64,000 nt of DNA from Methylolobus aquaticus (GCA_004168015.1 SEYW01000004.1:1-64000), one strand, 5' to 3'. Positions 6,248 to 14,312 are shown, counted from the first letter of the stretch. Notes: a model not told the origin generated them from the letters alone. Numbers and translations: made by a program.

Positions 6248-7917
6248 AGCCCCACCGCCTGGCGGATGGCGCGGTGGTTGAAGCGGAACGACAGCAGAGC
6301 CGAGGCCCGGTAGCGGGTCAGGCCAAGGTCCTGGCGGAACTGCGGCGGCAGATGTCGGAGCTGGTTCTCCGTGGCCGGCTCGTGCAGCCAGCGGCGGCTC
6401 TTGTGGGCGGCCTTCTCGGTCTCGTGGGTGTTGAGAAAATCGTCGGCTTGGGCCAGGCACACCAGCCGGTCGCCGACACCCAGGGCCGCGACGGCGCTCT
6501 GACCGGTGCTGCCCACGGCGTGCCAGACGCCGTCATGGCAGAACACCCCGGCCCAGGCCTCGAAGCCCGTGGCCAGGAACGACTGGCCGTCCTGGAACAG
6601 ATCGCACCAGAGAAAGTTGGAGACGTTGAGCAGATCGATCTCGGTCATGGCGAAATCGCGCAACTCGCCGCGCTGTTTTTCGGACGCACCGCCGGCCTGT
6701 TCCTCGGGTGCCGGCCAGGCATGCCCACAGAAGGGACACTCCAGGCACGCGAGCGGCACCAGGCCCTCGCAGTCGGGGCAGACCTTGGTCGGCGCGACGG
6801 CGTCGAGCGGTAGCTCGCCGGTAAGGTCGATCGCCTGCTCCAGGGCACCATGGGTCAGCGTCGCCGTGCCGAAATCCAGCACGAGGCAATCGGTCTTGAC
6901 GAGACTGGGATACTCATGAGGATCGACGATGCGCAGGCCCCGGCCGATCATCTGCAGCAGGGTCGAGCGATGGGAGCTCGGCCGCAGCAGCACCACACAG
7001 GCGGTCGGGGTGTAGTCGTAGCCCTCGGTGAGCACCGCGACGTTCACCACCACCTGCGCGTCCCCGTGCTCGTAGTCCCGCAGCCGCGCCTTCCGCTCCG
7101 GCTCCGGCAGCTCGCCATGGATCAACACCGTCGGGATGCCTGCGTCTTGGAAGGCTTGCACGACCGCCTCCGCATGGGCCACGGTGGAGCAGAACACGAT
7201 GGTCTTGCGGTCGCCGGCCAGTGCTTGCCAGTGGCGCACCACCGCCTCGTTGATTGGCCGGCTGTTCATAATCGCGGCGACCTCGTTCATGTCGAACTCG
7301 GCCGCGGTCTGGCGGACCTGGCGCAGCGACTCCTGTTTGCCGACATCGATCACGAAGGTCCGCGGCGGGACCAGATGACCGGAGCAGATCAATTCCCGGA
7401 GGGTGATCTGATCCGCCACATTGGAAAACACCGCCCGGAGCCCGCGGCCGTCGCCCCGCGTTGGGGTCGCGGTGACCCCGAAGATCTGCGCCGCGGGGTT
7501 CTTGTCGCGAACAGCGTCCACCACGCGGCGGTAACTGTCGGCCGCGACATGATGGGCTTCATCGATGACCAGCAAGTCCAGCGCAGGCAGCCGCCGCAGG
7601 TGAGCTTCCCGGCTCAGCGTCTGGACCATGGCGAAGGTGGCCCGGCCTGCCCAGGATTTCTCCTGGGCGTTGAAGACCGAGGTGGCCAGCCCGGGATTGA
7701 CCCGGGCGAACTTGGTCCGGTTTTGGTCGGTCAGCTCGTCGCGGTGCGCCAGGATGCAGGCCTTGGTCTCGGGCTGCGCCAGCACGCTGCCGGCCAGCGC
7801 CGACAGCATGATGGTTTTGCCCGCACCGACGATCGCAACCCCCAGGGTGTTGCCATGCGCGCGCAAGGCGGCCTGGCAGCGTTCCACCATCAGGGCTTGG
7901 CGGGGACGGAGGATCAT
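6244..7917 (-). CDS. SF2 DEAD/DEAH-box helicase
   Basis: The 557-residue protein starts at ATG 7917, preceded by a strong Shine-Dalgarno (TAAGGAGG) that decides the start. It carries the superfamily 2 motifs: a Q-like N-terminus LRPRQALMVERC, Walker A VGAGKT near residues 30-35, DEAH at 119-122, a TATPTRGD motif III region, and motif VI LLQMIGRGLRIVDP. A zinc ribbon (CPDC...CPFC) follows the helicase core. It would act as a translocase or helicase in element replication or recombination. It is expressed with the DUF669-like protein 10 bases upstream. Confidence 0.85.
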   Translation of the reverse strand: MILRPRQALMVERCQAALRAHGNTLGVAIVGAGKTIMLSALAGSVLAQPETKACILAHRDELTDQNRTKFARVNPGLATSVFNAQEKSWAGRATFAMVQTLSREAHLRRLPALDLLVIDEAHHVAADSYRRVVDAVRDKNPAAQIFGVTATPTRGDGRGLRAVFSNVADQITLRELICSGHLVPPRTFVIDVGKQESLRQVRQTAAEFDMNEVAAIMNSRPINEAVVRHWQALAGDRKTIVFCSTVAHAEAVVQAFQDAGIPTVLIHGELPEPERKARLRDYEHGDAQVVVNVAVLTEGYDYTPTACVVLLRPSSHRSTLLQMIGRGLRIVDPHEYPSLVKTDCLVLDFGTATLTHGALEQAIDLTGELPLDAVAPTKVCPDCEGLVPLACLECPFCGHAWPAPEEQAGGASEKQRGELRDFAMTEIDLLNVSNFLWCDLFQDGQSFLATGFEAWAGVFCHDGVWHAVGSTGQSAVAALGVGDRLVCLAQADDFLNTHETEKAAHKSRRWLHEPATENQLRHLPPQFRQDLGLTRYRASALLSFRFNHRAIRQAVGL

Positions 7918-7927
7918 TGGAACCTCC

Positions 7928-8563
7928 TTATTCCGCCCAGGACGGCCGGAACGGCGCAGCCGGTCCCGACGCTGGGCTCGCCGTCGCGGCGGGTGCCGGC
8001 GACGCCGTGAAGCCAGCCGGGACCGCGGGCAGCCCACTGGCCGGCGCCCGGAAGCCACCCGCGCCCATCTGCGCGGCGTAGTCCTTATGGCCGGGCTGGA
8101 GCGCGGTGTGGATGACGTTCCGGTCCTCGCCCTTGGCGTCCCGCTCCACGTCGATGCGGGCCACGAACTCCAGGCCATCGAGGTCGGCGAAGCTCTGGAT
8201 ACAGCGTGCCGCCTGAGCGGTGGGCGACGCATCGTCGGGATGGACACCCCGCGCCGAGTTCAGCACGGCGCGCAAGAACGCTCGACCCATGTTGGCCCAC
8301 TCCGGGCCTTTTTCGCTGTGGAGCCCGATCAACGACCAGACCTTGCGGCGCGCAAAGGTCCCTTCGAGGACCACGAACTCGGCCGAGAGGTAGACCGAAC
8401 CGGTGGTGGTGTTGCGGGTGGCATACCCGCCGGTCCAGCCGAAGTGGGGGTTGTCGTACCCGCCGGGCTTCAGCGTCAGCCGCACCTTGGCCAGGGTCTT
8501 GGCCGGGATCAGATCAAACGAGGCTTGTTGTTCTGCATCATTGAAGTTTTGCCAGGCAGACAT
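7928..8563 (-). CDS. DUF669-like phage protein (putative ssDNA-binding)
   Basis: Starting at ATG 8563, the 211-residue product has a beta-rich domain (FDLIPAKTLAKVRLTLKPGG, TTTGSVYLSAEFVVLEG, NMGRAFLRAVLNSARG, LDGLEFVARIDVERDAKG) and a Pro/Ala-rich disordered tail. This resembles DUF669-family proteins, which in many phages sit next to a Sak4-type ATPase and a helicase and are suspected single-strand DNA-binding proteins. The same neighbours occur here. The match is by eye and the ssDNA-binding role is inferred. Confidence 0.55.
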   Translation of the reverse strand: MSAWQNFNDAEQQASFDLIPAKTLAKVRLTLKPGGYDNPHFGWTGGYATRNTTTGSVYLSAEFVVLEGTFARRKVWSLIGLHSEKGPEWANMGRAFLRAVLNSARGVHPDDASPTAQAARCIQSFADLDGLEFVARIDVERDAKGEDRNVIHTALQPGHKDYAAQMGAGGFRAPASGLPAVPAGFTASPAPAATASPASGPAAPFRPSWAE

Positions 8564-8564
8564 A

Positions 8565-9428
8565 TCAGTGCTCCGAAGACAGGGGGAGAGAAGCATCCGG
8601 GCGCGAGAAATCCAGGCGCTCGGGGGCGGGCTTGGCGGGACCGGCGATCTTGGCCATGAGGCGTCCCAGGTGCGGTTCCTCGACGAGGTCGAGCCGGCCG
8701 GAACGGTCCTTGGCGGGATAGCCCCAGGGATTGAGGGTCTGGCAGACGAAGGCGCGCTGAAGGCTGCCGTCCTCGGCCTTCAACTCGGCGAGGGTGATGA
8801 CCTCGTCGACGATGCCGGGCAGTTCGAGGCCGGTCTTGGAGCCGTCGATCTGCAGCGAGAACACTTTCCGGTTGTAGTCGTCGACCTTCTCGTCGAGGAT
8901 CCCGACCAGGAACACGTTCTTGCCGCGTGCGTGTTGGAGATGGGTGAGCGCGGTGATGAGTTCGCTGCCCAAAAGCCCGTAGGCGCCTCGGGCATCGGGT
9001 TTTCCGGTCTTCTCCGAGAAGGCCTGCGGCTGGCCCTTGCACCACTGGAAACAAAGCCGAGAAAGTACGGTGATCGAATCGACGAAGTAGGTCTCGTACT
9101 TGGCGAGCGCTGACGGGTCTCCGAACCGCTCGAGCACGTGTCCGTAGTGCGCTTCGCTGAAGGGTTGATCGTCCCTTAGGGCTGGATTCGGTCCGGCAAG
9201 AAATACGACGAAGTCGCGGAATTCCGTCCACGTGCGAGGCCGGACGGTGTCGCCGGACCATCCTTCCACAGCGAGATCGCCAGCCTCGAGGTCGACAAAC
9301 AGCGTGGATCGTTCATTCAGGCTCCAGAGCAGGGAGGTTTTCCCAATTCCGCTTTTTCCAAAGATGACGGCTTTGATGCCACGCTTTTCTGCAAGTCGTT
9401 CATCTGCTGTGATGATCTTAAATGCCAT
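8565..9428 (-). CDS. RecA/Sak4-like ATP-binding protein
   Basis: The 287-residue protein has a Walker A motif (VIFGKSGIGKTSLLW, residues 21-35), a strand with an acidic residue (LFVDLEAGDLAV) and a Walker B-like strand (YETYFVDSITVLSRLC). This matches phage AAA_24/Sak4 single-strand-annealing ATPases. ATG 9428 lies inside the 3' end of the HNH gene, and GGGAGG in that gene serves as Shine-Dalgarno. The first 40 or so codons are much more AT-rich (about 47% GC by hand count of 120 bases) than the rest of the gene. Its N-terminus, IITADERLAEKRG, is nearly repeated at the N-terminus of the HNH protein. Confidence 0.8.
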   Translation of the reverse strand: MAFKIITADERLAEKRGIKAVIFGKSGIGKTSLLWSLNERSTLFVDLEAGDLAVEGWSGDTVRPRTWTEFRDFVVFLAGPNPALRDDQPFSEAHYGHVLERFGDPSALAKYETYFVDSITVLSRLCFQWCKGQPQAFSEKTGKPDARGAYGLLGSELITALTHLQHARGKNVFLVGILDEKVDDYNRKVFSLQIDGSKTGLELPGIVDEVITLAELKAEDGSLQRAFVCQTLNPWGYPAKDRSGRLDLVEEPHLGRLMAKIAGPAKPAPERLDFSRPDASLPLSSEH

Positions 9429-9999
9429 GATTAACCTCCCGGACATGCTTCCAGGTACGTTTCCGTACGATGGCGCTGATGGTGGAATGGCTCGCCACGC
9501 CGTAGGCGCGAGCGAGTTCCCAGAGGGAAGCGTCTCCGTTGCGGTAGCGGGTTCGGATTTCACGCACGGTGTCATCGTCGAGCTTGGCGTTGACGTTGCG
9601 CGTCCCTAGGGCGCTCCGTTGCTTGCAGACCATGTCGCGCATGTTGTCTGCAGGGGTGCCGACGAAGAGATGAGCGGGATTCACGCATCCACGGTTATCG
9701 CAGTGGTGACAGACCACCGCCCCGGGTGGAATGGCGCCATGGACTAACTCGTAAGCGAACCGGTGCGCGGCCACCATCGGCCTGCGGTAGCCCAGGCGGA
9801 ATCCACCGTAGCCGTTCGAAGAGCAACCGCCACGCCAGATCCAGCAGCCGTGACTGTCTGAATCTCGATCGACTTTGCGCCAGAAGCGTTGTTCGGTAGA
9901 TCGCGATTGCTTGGCTACGCCTTGGTCCGCCAGGACGCCCTTGACGCCCCGCGGCTCGGCGAGGCGCTGGTCGGCGGTGATGATGGGGAAGCCGCTCAT
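9418..9999 (-). CDS. HNH homing endonuclease fused to a truncated ATPase N-terminus
   Basis: The 193-residue product has three parts. Residues 1-24 (MSGFPIITADQRLAEPRGVK...) copy the ATPase N-terminus. Residues 40-120 are an HNH_3 nuclease, with the motif around CHHCDNRGCVNPAH (H98, H99, N107, H110). The C-terminal DNA-binding region (NVNAKLDDDTVREIRTRY, YGVASHSTISAIVRKRTWKHV) is of the type found in homing endonucleases. Its ATG is the original first codon of the ATPase gene and overlaps the upstream stop. It looks like a mobile endonuclease that inserted in frame after about codon 23 of the ATPase gene, whose 5' end was then restored downstream. Confidence 0.8.
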   Translation of the reverse strand: MSGFPIITADQRLAEPRGVKGVLADQGVAKQSRSTEQRFWRKVDRDSDSHGCWIWRGGCSSNGYGGFRLGYRRPMVAAHRFAYELVHGAIPPGAVVCHHCDNRGCVNPAHLFVGTPADNMRDMVCKQRSALGTRNVNAKLDDDTVREIRTRYRNGDASLWELARAYGVASHSTISAIVRKRTWKHVREVNHGI

Positions 10000-10475
10000 T
10001 GCTCACCCCCATCCAGCAATGCCAGCCGGAAGCCGGGCTTGCCGGTTTTCAGGGTGCGCGCGGGGGCAAACACCCGGCGGAGTGATTCCGGCCAGGCGTT
10101 GAACTTCGTCTCGCTGACCCGGTAGGTCACCTCGACGAACTCAGCCGGGTCGTCACCGTTGGCCTGGATGCGCTGGACGATCTCGGCCAGACGCGGCTGG
10201 TCCCATTCGACTTTCTTCGGCAGGTCGGCCGAGATGCGCACGGCCCCGTCATCGAAGTGGACGACGCCAGTGTCCTTGCCCTGAGAGAGGCGCAGCGCTT
10301 TGGCCGTCTCAGCGTATTTCCGGTCCAAGGCCTGCTCGAGCTGGTCGGCCAGTGCCTTGGCAGCCGCCAGTCGCTCCGTCGCCGCTTGGCGGAGTTCGAA
10401 CAGCGTCTCGGGGGACAAGGCGGCGATGTCGCCGACGCCCAGTGTGGGGAGGGTGTCCAGGGTGACGGGGTTCAT
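9996..10475 (-). CDS. phage hypothetical protein (159 aa)
   Basis: The product (MNPVTLDTLPTLGVGDIAAL) has a long central helix likely to form a coiled coil (LRQAATERLAAAKALADQLEQAL). A conserved-looking C-terminal domain follows (VHFDDGAVRISADLPKKVEW, FVEVTYRVSETKFNAWPESL). I recognise no named family. It is coupled by ATGA overlaps to the HTH gene upstream and to the original ATPase start downstream, so it was probably the ATPase gene's direct neighbour before the HNH insertion. Confidence 0.55.
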   Translation of the reverse strand: MNPVTLDTLPTLGVGDIAALSPETLFELRQAATERLAAAKALADQLEQALDRKYAETAKALRLSQGKDTGVVHFDDGAVRISADLPKKVEWDQPRLAEIVQRIQANGDDPAEFVEVTYRVSETKFNAWPESLRRVFAPARTLKTGKPGFRLALLDGGEQ

Positions 10476-10684
10476 GCCGCACCTCCGGTGTGGACCGCGT
10501 GACCCGGGCTGCGGCGCAGGTGCCGCGCCTCATAGGCCTCGATGTCTTCCTGCCGGTACAGCACCCGGCCGTGCAGTTTGAGATAGACCGGGCCGATGCC
10601 CTCAGACCGCCAACGCTCCAGCGAAGCTTCGCTGAGGCCCCAGCGGTCAGCCAGTTGCCGTTGATTGAGATGTTTCACGCTCAC
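10472..10684 (-). CDS. AlpA/excisionase-like HTH protein (70 aa)
   Basis: A short protein with an N-terminal helix-turn-helix (LNQRQLADRWGLSEASLERW) and a beta-wing plus helix (GPVYLKLHGRVLYRQEDIEAYEA). This is the standard architecture of AlpA/Xis-type regulators of prophages. It is the first gene of the minus-strand replication operon, so it is a good candidate for the regulator or excision factor of the element. The upstream noncoding interval holds a long palindrome and TGATAT boxes. Confidence 0.7.
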   Translation of the reverse strand: MSVKHLNQRQLADRWGLSEASLERWRSEGIGPVYLKLHGRVLYRQEDIEAYEARHLRRSPGHAVHTGGAA

Positions 10685-10932
10685 GTTGCCCTCCTGTGGG
10701 CTGGTTTAAACGCAAGCGCAGGATCCGCCCCGGAATATCAGGCGGTCCTAGGGGTCAATATCACACGATATCAGGAGCGGTCGTAAGATTCTGTTCAGAA
10801 ATAGATTTTGATCTCCGTCGGAGATCAAATCGGCGTGAAATCGGTCGAAGTCCAGCCTGATTTGACTGCGGCACTATGGGCCACGAGCGCGTTCAAGCGC
10901 ACAGGTTGGAATGTCAGGAGCAACTCGAGGGA
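10685..10932. promoter_or_regulatory. control region of the replication operon
   Basis: This 248-base interval has no gene. A 23-bp palindrome at 10807-10829 has perfect 11-bp arms (TTTGATCTCCG and its complement around one central T). Closer to the start at 10684 are three ATATCA/TGATAT boxes, around 10735, 10759 and 10767. Arrays like this often bind phage repressors. I could not pick a convincing -35/-10 pair. Confidence 0.45.
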
Positions 10933-11862
10933 TCAGACATTGAGCCGGTACCAGCCGCGTTTGAGGCTGGCGATATACACCTTCCAGTCCGGACGGCGGC
11001 TGAACAGATGGGAAACGGTCGGCGCCTCGGTCTTGGCGGCCTTCAGCAGTTCCGCCGCTTTCACATCCGGCGACCGCTGCCTCCAGGCCTGATAGAGTCG
11101 GTCGATCAACGCGATCTGCTGATCGCCGGTGAACTGCGTAACTGGCTTTCCGGGCAGGCGCAGTTCCCCCGAGGCCGGGTTGAAGTAGACCTCATCGGCC
11201 GCGACCAGCGCCTCGCGCGGCAGGCCGATTACCTGAGCCAGGTAATGGTGATCGAGTTGGGCCGTTCCGTCCTCCTCGATCAGGCAGTGCTCGAGCGCCA
11301 GCACTACGAAGTGCCCGCTCGCCGCGGGCAGCGGCAGCCGGGGTGGAGCGGTCGTGAACAGGAGGGATGGCTGGCGGTAGCGTCGGCCATAGAGCACGCC
11401 GCTGAGCGTGTCGGTGTGACGGTCGAAGCGGCGGCACAGCAGGACATCGGCTAGACGATCCCCGATCGGGTGGGGCCCGAGATCGAACAGGACGTCGGGA
11501 ATCAGGGTCGCGACGGGACGCGCGAATGTCGGGGTCAGCGCACGCCCGACGAAGGCGGTCAACCATGTGAGATCCACGGCATACGTCCGGACGTCCGGCT
11601 CGGCCACCGTGATCCAGATGCCGGTTTCCGGACACTTGTAGCGACGGAACTGGGATGGATCCGGATGCGCCTCCAGATCCACTGGGACTTCATCGTCACG
11701 ATACGCCACCCAGATCGTGTCCGGAACGGGTAAGACCCGCAACGCGCCGACACGGGCGAGGGCGCCAGTCTCCCGCAGGCTTTGCGCATGTTCGGGTGCA
11801 AGTTCGAGGTCCGGCAACTCACAAAGCCGCAGCAGCCGTTTGATCGCGGCGAGGCTAGGCAT
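10933..11862 (-). CDS. unrecognised protein of a two-gene module (309 aa)
   Basis: The 309-residue product has no domain I can name. It starts MPSLAAIKRLLRLCELPDLE, then has YKCPETG...VAEPDV...YAVDL (about residues 74-97), a pattern that also ends the primase-helicase protein. The last 60 residues are basic and helical (FTGDQQIALIDRLYQAWRQR, PTVSHLFSRRPDWK) and may be a winged helix. Its start lies within the 3' end of the upstream gene (8-base overlap), so the two are probably made together. The module is separated from the replication operon by the 10685-10932 control region. Confidence 0.6.
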   Translation of the reverse strand: MPSLAAIKRLLRLCELPDLELAPEHAQSLRETGALARVGALRVLPVPDTIWVAYRDDEVPVDLEAHPDPSQFRRYKCPETGIWITVAEPDVRTYAVDLTWLTAFVGRALTPTFARPVATLIPDVLFDLGPHPIGDRLADVLLCRRFDRHTDTLSGVLYGRRYRQPSLLFTTAPPRLPLPAASGHFVVLALEHCLIEEDGTAQLDHHYLAQVIGLPREALVAADEVYFNPASGELRLPGKPVTQFTGDQQIALIDRLYQAWRQRSPDVKAAELLKAAKTEAPTVSHLFSRRPDWKVYIASLKRGWYRLNV

Positions 11863-13060
11863 CGCCGGGCGCAGCGTCAGCTTGAAGCAAGTGCCATGCT
11901 TTCAGGTATTTCTCGGCCAGTTGCCGGTCCTTGTCGCAGTGGCTCTTGATGTTGCAGCCGTTGGGGAGGCTGATCACGATCGTCAGCGCCTTGGAACGGC
12001 GCTGCTGCGGGCGTTTGTGGAAACCGATGACGAGGGTCGCCTGGTTGATCTCATAGGCTTGCGCCAACGGGCTGAGGTGGCCAAAGACCTCCCAGGCCAA
12101 CTGCCAAATAGTGCGCGTCTCACCGGCACCCAGCTTCAGGGTGATGGAACTGCGGCGGGTACCCGCCTTGAGCCGCAGCTGCGAGACCCGGACGCTGGCG
12201 ATGTCCGGGTCGGTGACCGGAAAGGGGCGCGGCTCGGAGAGACTGGAGAGGTCGTAACAGCGCTTTGGGATCGCGACGGGATCGATCTCGCGCTGCAGGA
12301 TGTGGCGCGCGAAGCGGCGGAAGATGTCCGGATGCAGGTTGCGCTGGCGACTGTAGATCTCGACCACGCCGTTGGACGGCTCGTAGGTGATCTTGATCGA
12401 GTTCAACGGACAAAAGTAGACCAGTGTCCGGTCGCCATCCTCGGCGATGGTCTCCACGCTCTGCTGGTCGTCGTTGTGATCGATGCTGAACTGGTGCAGT
12501 TCGATCTCCTCGCCCGCCTCGATGTCATGCCGGGGGCGCACGAAGTGGTCGAACAACATCGGGGAATGATTCGGAAAGAGCTCAGCCAGCGAGGTCAGCA
12601 AGGCATCTTGTTCCTTCGCCGTCACCGTGACCCCGACGGGGCCCTCGAAGGCCGCGTAGATGCGGGGCGAACCGCGATACTCATCAGCGTAGCGCGTATC
12701 CTCGGCCCGCTGAAAATTGGCCGGTTCCTCCAGGTACAACCACAGGCTGCGGCCGTACTGGTCGAGCTGCTGTTCGAACATTTCGGGCGCGACGATCTCG
12801 TCGCGAAGATACCGGATCGCTTCGACGCCCGCTTCGTCGGTCATCCGGTCGATGCGCTCGGCCACCTCATCCAAGTGCCGGCGCCGTTCATCCGGCAGGT
12901 CGTGGGCGGCTTGCTTCAGGTGTTTGCGGAGCGCCTTGTCGGCTTGCTGCCAGTCGATGGTTGGCGCGAAGTCGGGATCGATCTGCTCAAGGAATCGTCG
13001 CACCAGGATCAGCGGTGCGCGCTGCGCGATCCGGGCGAAATGCGGGGTATCACTCTGCAT
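11855..13060 (-). CDS. unrecognised protein of a two-gene module (401 aa)
   Basis: ATG 13060 is chosen over a start 8 codons upstream because AAGGAGG lies 8 bases before it. The 401-residue product begins with a helical region (FARIAQRAPLILVRRFLEQI, LDEVAERIDRMTDEAGVEAI). The mixed alpha/beta middle includes RSLWLYLEEPANFQ, IYAAFEGPVGVTVTAKEQDA and LVYFCPLNSIKITYEPSNG. The C-terminus is basic. No nuclease, ATPase or HTH signature is evident to me. With the 309-residue partner it forms an autonomous bicistron between the SRAP gene and the replication operon. A defence, exclusion or regulatory role is possible but unproven. Confidence 0.6.
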   Translation of the reverse strand: MQSDTPHFARIAQRAPLILVRRFLEQIDPDFAPTIDWQQADKALRKHLKQAAHDLPDERRRHLDEVAERIDRMTDEAGVEAIRYLRDEIVAPEMFEQQLDQYGRSLWLYLEEPANFQRAEDTRYADEYRGSPRIYAAFEGPVGVTVTAKEQDALLTSLAELFPNHSPMLFDHFVRPRHDIEAGEEIELHQFSIDHNDDQQSVETIAEDGDRTLVYFCPLNSIKITYEPSNGVVEIYSRQRNLHPDIFRRFARHILQREIDPVAIPKRCYDLSSLSEPRPFPVTDPDIASVRVSQLRLKAGTRRSSITLKLGAGETRTIWQLAWEVFGHLSPLAQAYEINQATLVIGFHKRPQQRRSKALTIVISLPNGCNIKSHCDKDRQLAEKYLKAWHLLQADAAPGDA

Positions 13061-13237
13061 CGGACGGCCTCCTTGCGAAAACAAAGTGCCCCGATGTTAA
13101 GGAAATGGTGACCGCGGTTGCTGTGAAATATTACCCATTTCTCCCGGGCGATCTGACCGGTGTACCGCCAAGTTATCGTCGCGACTCGCGCAAGCTCGAA
13201 AGATTCATCCGAAGATCGCGCGGGTCACACCCGCAGT

Positions 13238-13903
13238 TTACGCCAGGGGTGTCAGCAACTCGGGATAGTCATTCCGAGCCTGGTTCACTGCCGGCGTCAC
13301 CGCCCAGCCGCGCAGTTGGTCGGCGTCGAAGGGCTGCAGCAGCCCGCGGATCGTATCGAGCGGCGCCGCGGGATCGAGCCAGGTCCGGTACGCACTGTCC
13401 GGCAGGATCAGCGGCATGCGGTCGTGCACGGTGGACACCAGTTCGTTCGCCGGCCCGACCAGGATGGTGCAGGAGCGGAGCGTGAAGCCATCGGGGGCGT
13501 GCCAGGTATCCCACAGCCCAGCCAACGCGAGGCCTTCATCCCCGGCACTGGTGAAATAGTGCGGAAGTTTCTTGCCATCTTCCGTTCTCCACTCGAGCCA
13601 CCCTGAGGCCGGGATCAGGCAGCGCCGAGATTTGAACGGCGCCCGGAACACCGGCTTGGTCTCGACCGTTTCGAGCCGCGCGTTGAAGGTACTGTAGGGC
13701 AGCTTGGACTCCTTGGCCCAGAACGGCACCAGGCCCCAGCGGCAATCTTCCATCACGTAGTCGCCGTCCTCGGACTGGCGGATCGCAGCAATCATCTGGG
13801 TCGGCGCGATGTTGTAATGCGGCGTGCGTTCGGGAAATTCCGTCGCGAGGACCTGCTCGATCCGCTCGAAGCGGGTTTGCGCCACTGCAAAGCGTCCACA
13901 CAT
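13238..13903 (-). CDS. SRAP-domain protein (HMCES/YedK family)
   Basis: Translation from ATG 13903 exposes Cys2, which must be the mature N-terminal residue in this family (MCGRFAVAQ); this decides the start. Other hallmarks are HYNIAPTQ near residues 29-36, RWGLVPFWAK, the NARLETVETKPVFR stretch, CLIPASGWLEWR with the catalytic Glu, and STVHDRMPLIL with the active-site His. Length (221) matches YedK. SRAP proteins crosslink to abasic sites in single-stranded DNA and protect replicating DNA. In this element it could protect replication or recombination intermediates. A GGAAGA-A-TCTTCC palindrome lies just upstream at 13917-13929. Confidence 0.9.
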   Translation of the reverse strand: MCGRFAVAQTRFERIEQVLATEFPERTPHYNIAPTQMIAAIRQSEDGDYVMEDCRWGLVPFWAKESKLPYSTFNARLETVETKPVFRAPFKSRRCLIPASGWLEWRTEDGKKLPHYFTSAGDEGLALAGLWDTWHAPDGFTLRSCTILVGPANELVSTVHDRMPLILPDSAYRTWLDPAAPLDTIRGLLQPFDADQLRGWAVTPAVNQARNDYPELLTPLA

Positions 13904-14081
13904 GGCTCGGTGCTCCGGAAGAATCTTCCTGCACTTTGCCGGGGCGCGTTGATTTGAACAAGTGCGACGACCGGAGTGCCCAAGGCCGAGAAAAAATTCG
14001 CCCGCTTTTCGCAATCACCCGCAGACGCCCCTAAACGCTTGAAATTCCGGGATGGTCGAGCACGAGTTCGGTCGTCACAAT

Positions 14082-14115
14082 GGTGTCCAGTTCCTTCTCG
14101 CAACGACTGGACACC
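14082..14115. promoter_or_regulatory. inverted repeat just before the integration-module genes
   Basis: Perfect 10-bp arms GGTGTCCAGT (14082-14091) and ACTGGACACC (14106-14115) with a 14-base spacer end two bases before the ATG at 14118. The site could be an operator, or an mRNA hairpin that limits translation of the recombinase module. It lies in the divergent interval between the SRAP gene and the plus-strand genes. Confidence 0.5.
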
Positions 14116-14117
14116 GC

Positions 14118-14312
14118 ATGACGCCCAAGTTCCTCACCCCACCCGATCAACTCACCCCCGCCGCACGCGCCGCTGAAGTCACCGCCATCCTGGCGCGCTG
14201 CATTCTGCGCCAGCACGCCGAAGCGCCCAACAGAGAACGCCAAGTTGACCTTGGCTTCTGCCCGGGAAGAAGGGTTCATACAACTCCTTCTCAACCGGAG
14301 CCGTTGTCATGA
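14118..14312 (+). CDS. small conserved protein upstream of the DUF2924/recombinase pair
   Basis: A 64-residue product (MTPKFLTPPDQLTPAARAAE) has a helical core (AEVTAILARCILRQHAE) and a C-terminal motif (VDLGFCPGRRVHTTPS). Small proteins with this helix and an LxFxPxxxVH ending commonly precede DUF2924 and serine recombinase genes in proteobacterial mobile elements; I recall the pattern rather than a family name. Its stop overlaps the DUF2924 ATG (ATGA), which supports it as a real coupled gene. Function unknown. Confidence 0.6.
   Translation: MTPKFLTPPDQLTPAARAAEVTAILARCILRQHAEAPNRERQVDLGFCPGRRVHTTPSQPEPLS

Noticed and set aside
9418..9999. Group I/II intron or intein carrying the HNH gene
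   Set aside because: The ATPase reading frame restarts with a full N-terminus downstream instead of continuing, and no intron core or splice motifs are visible.
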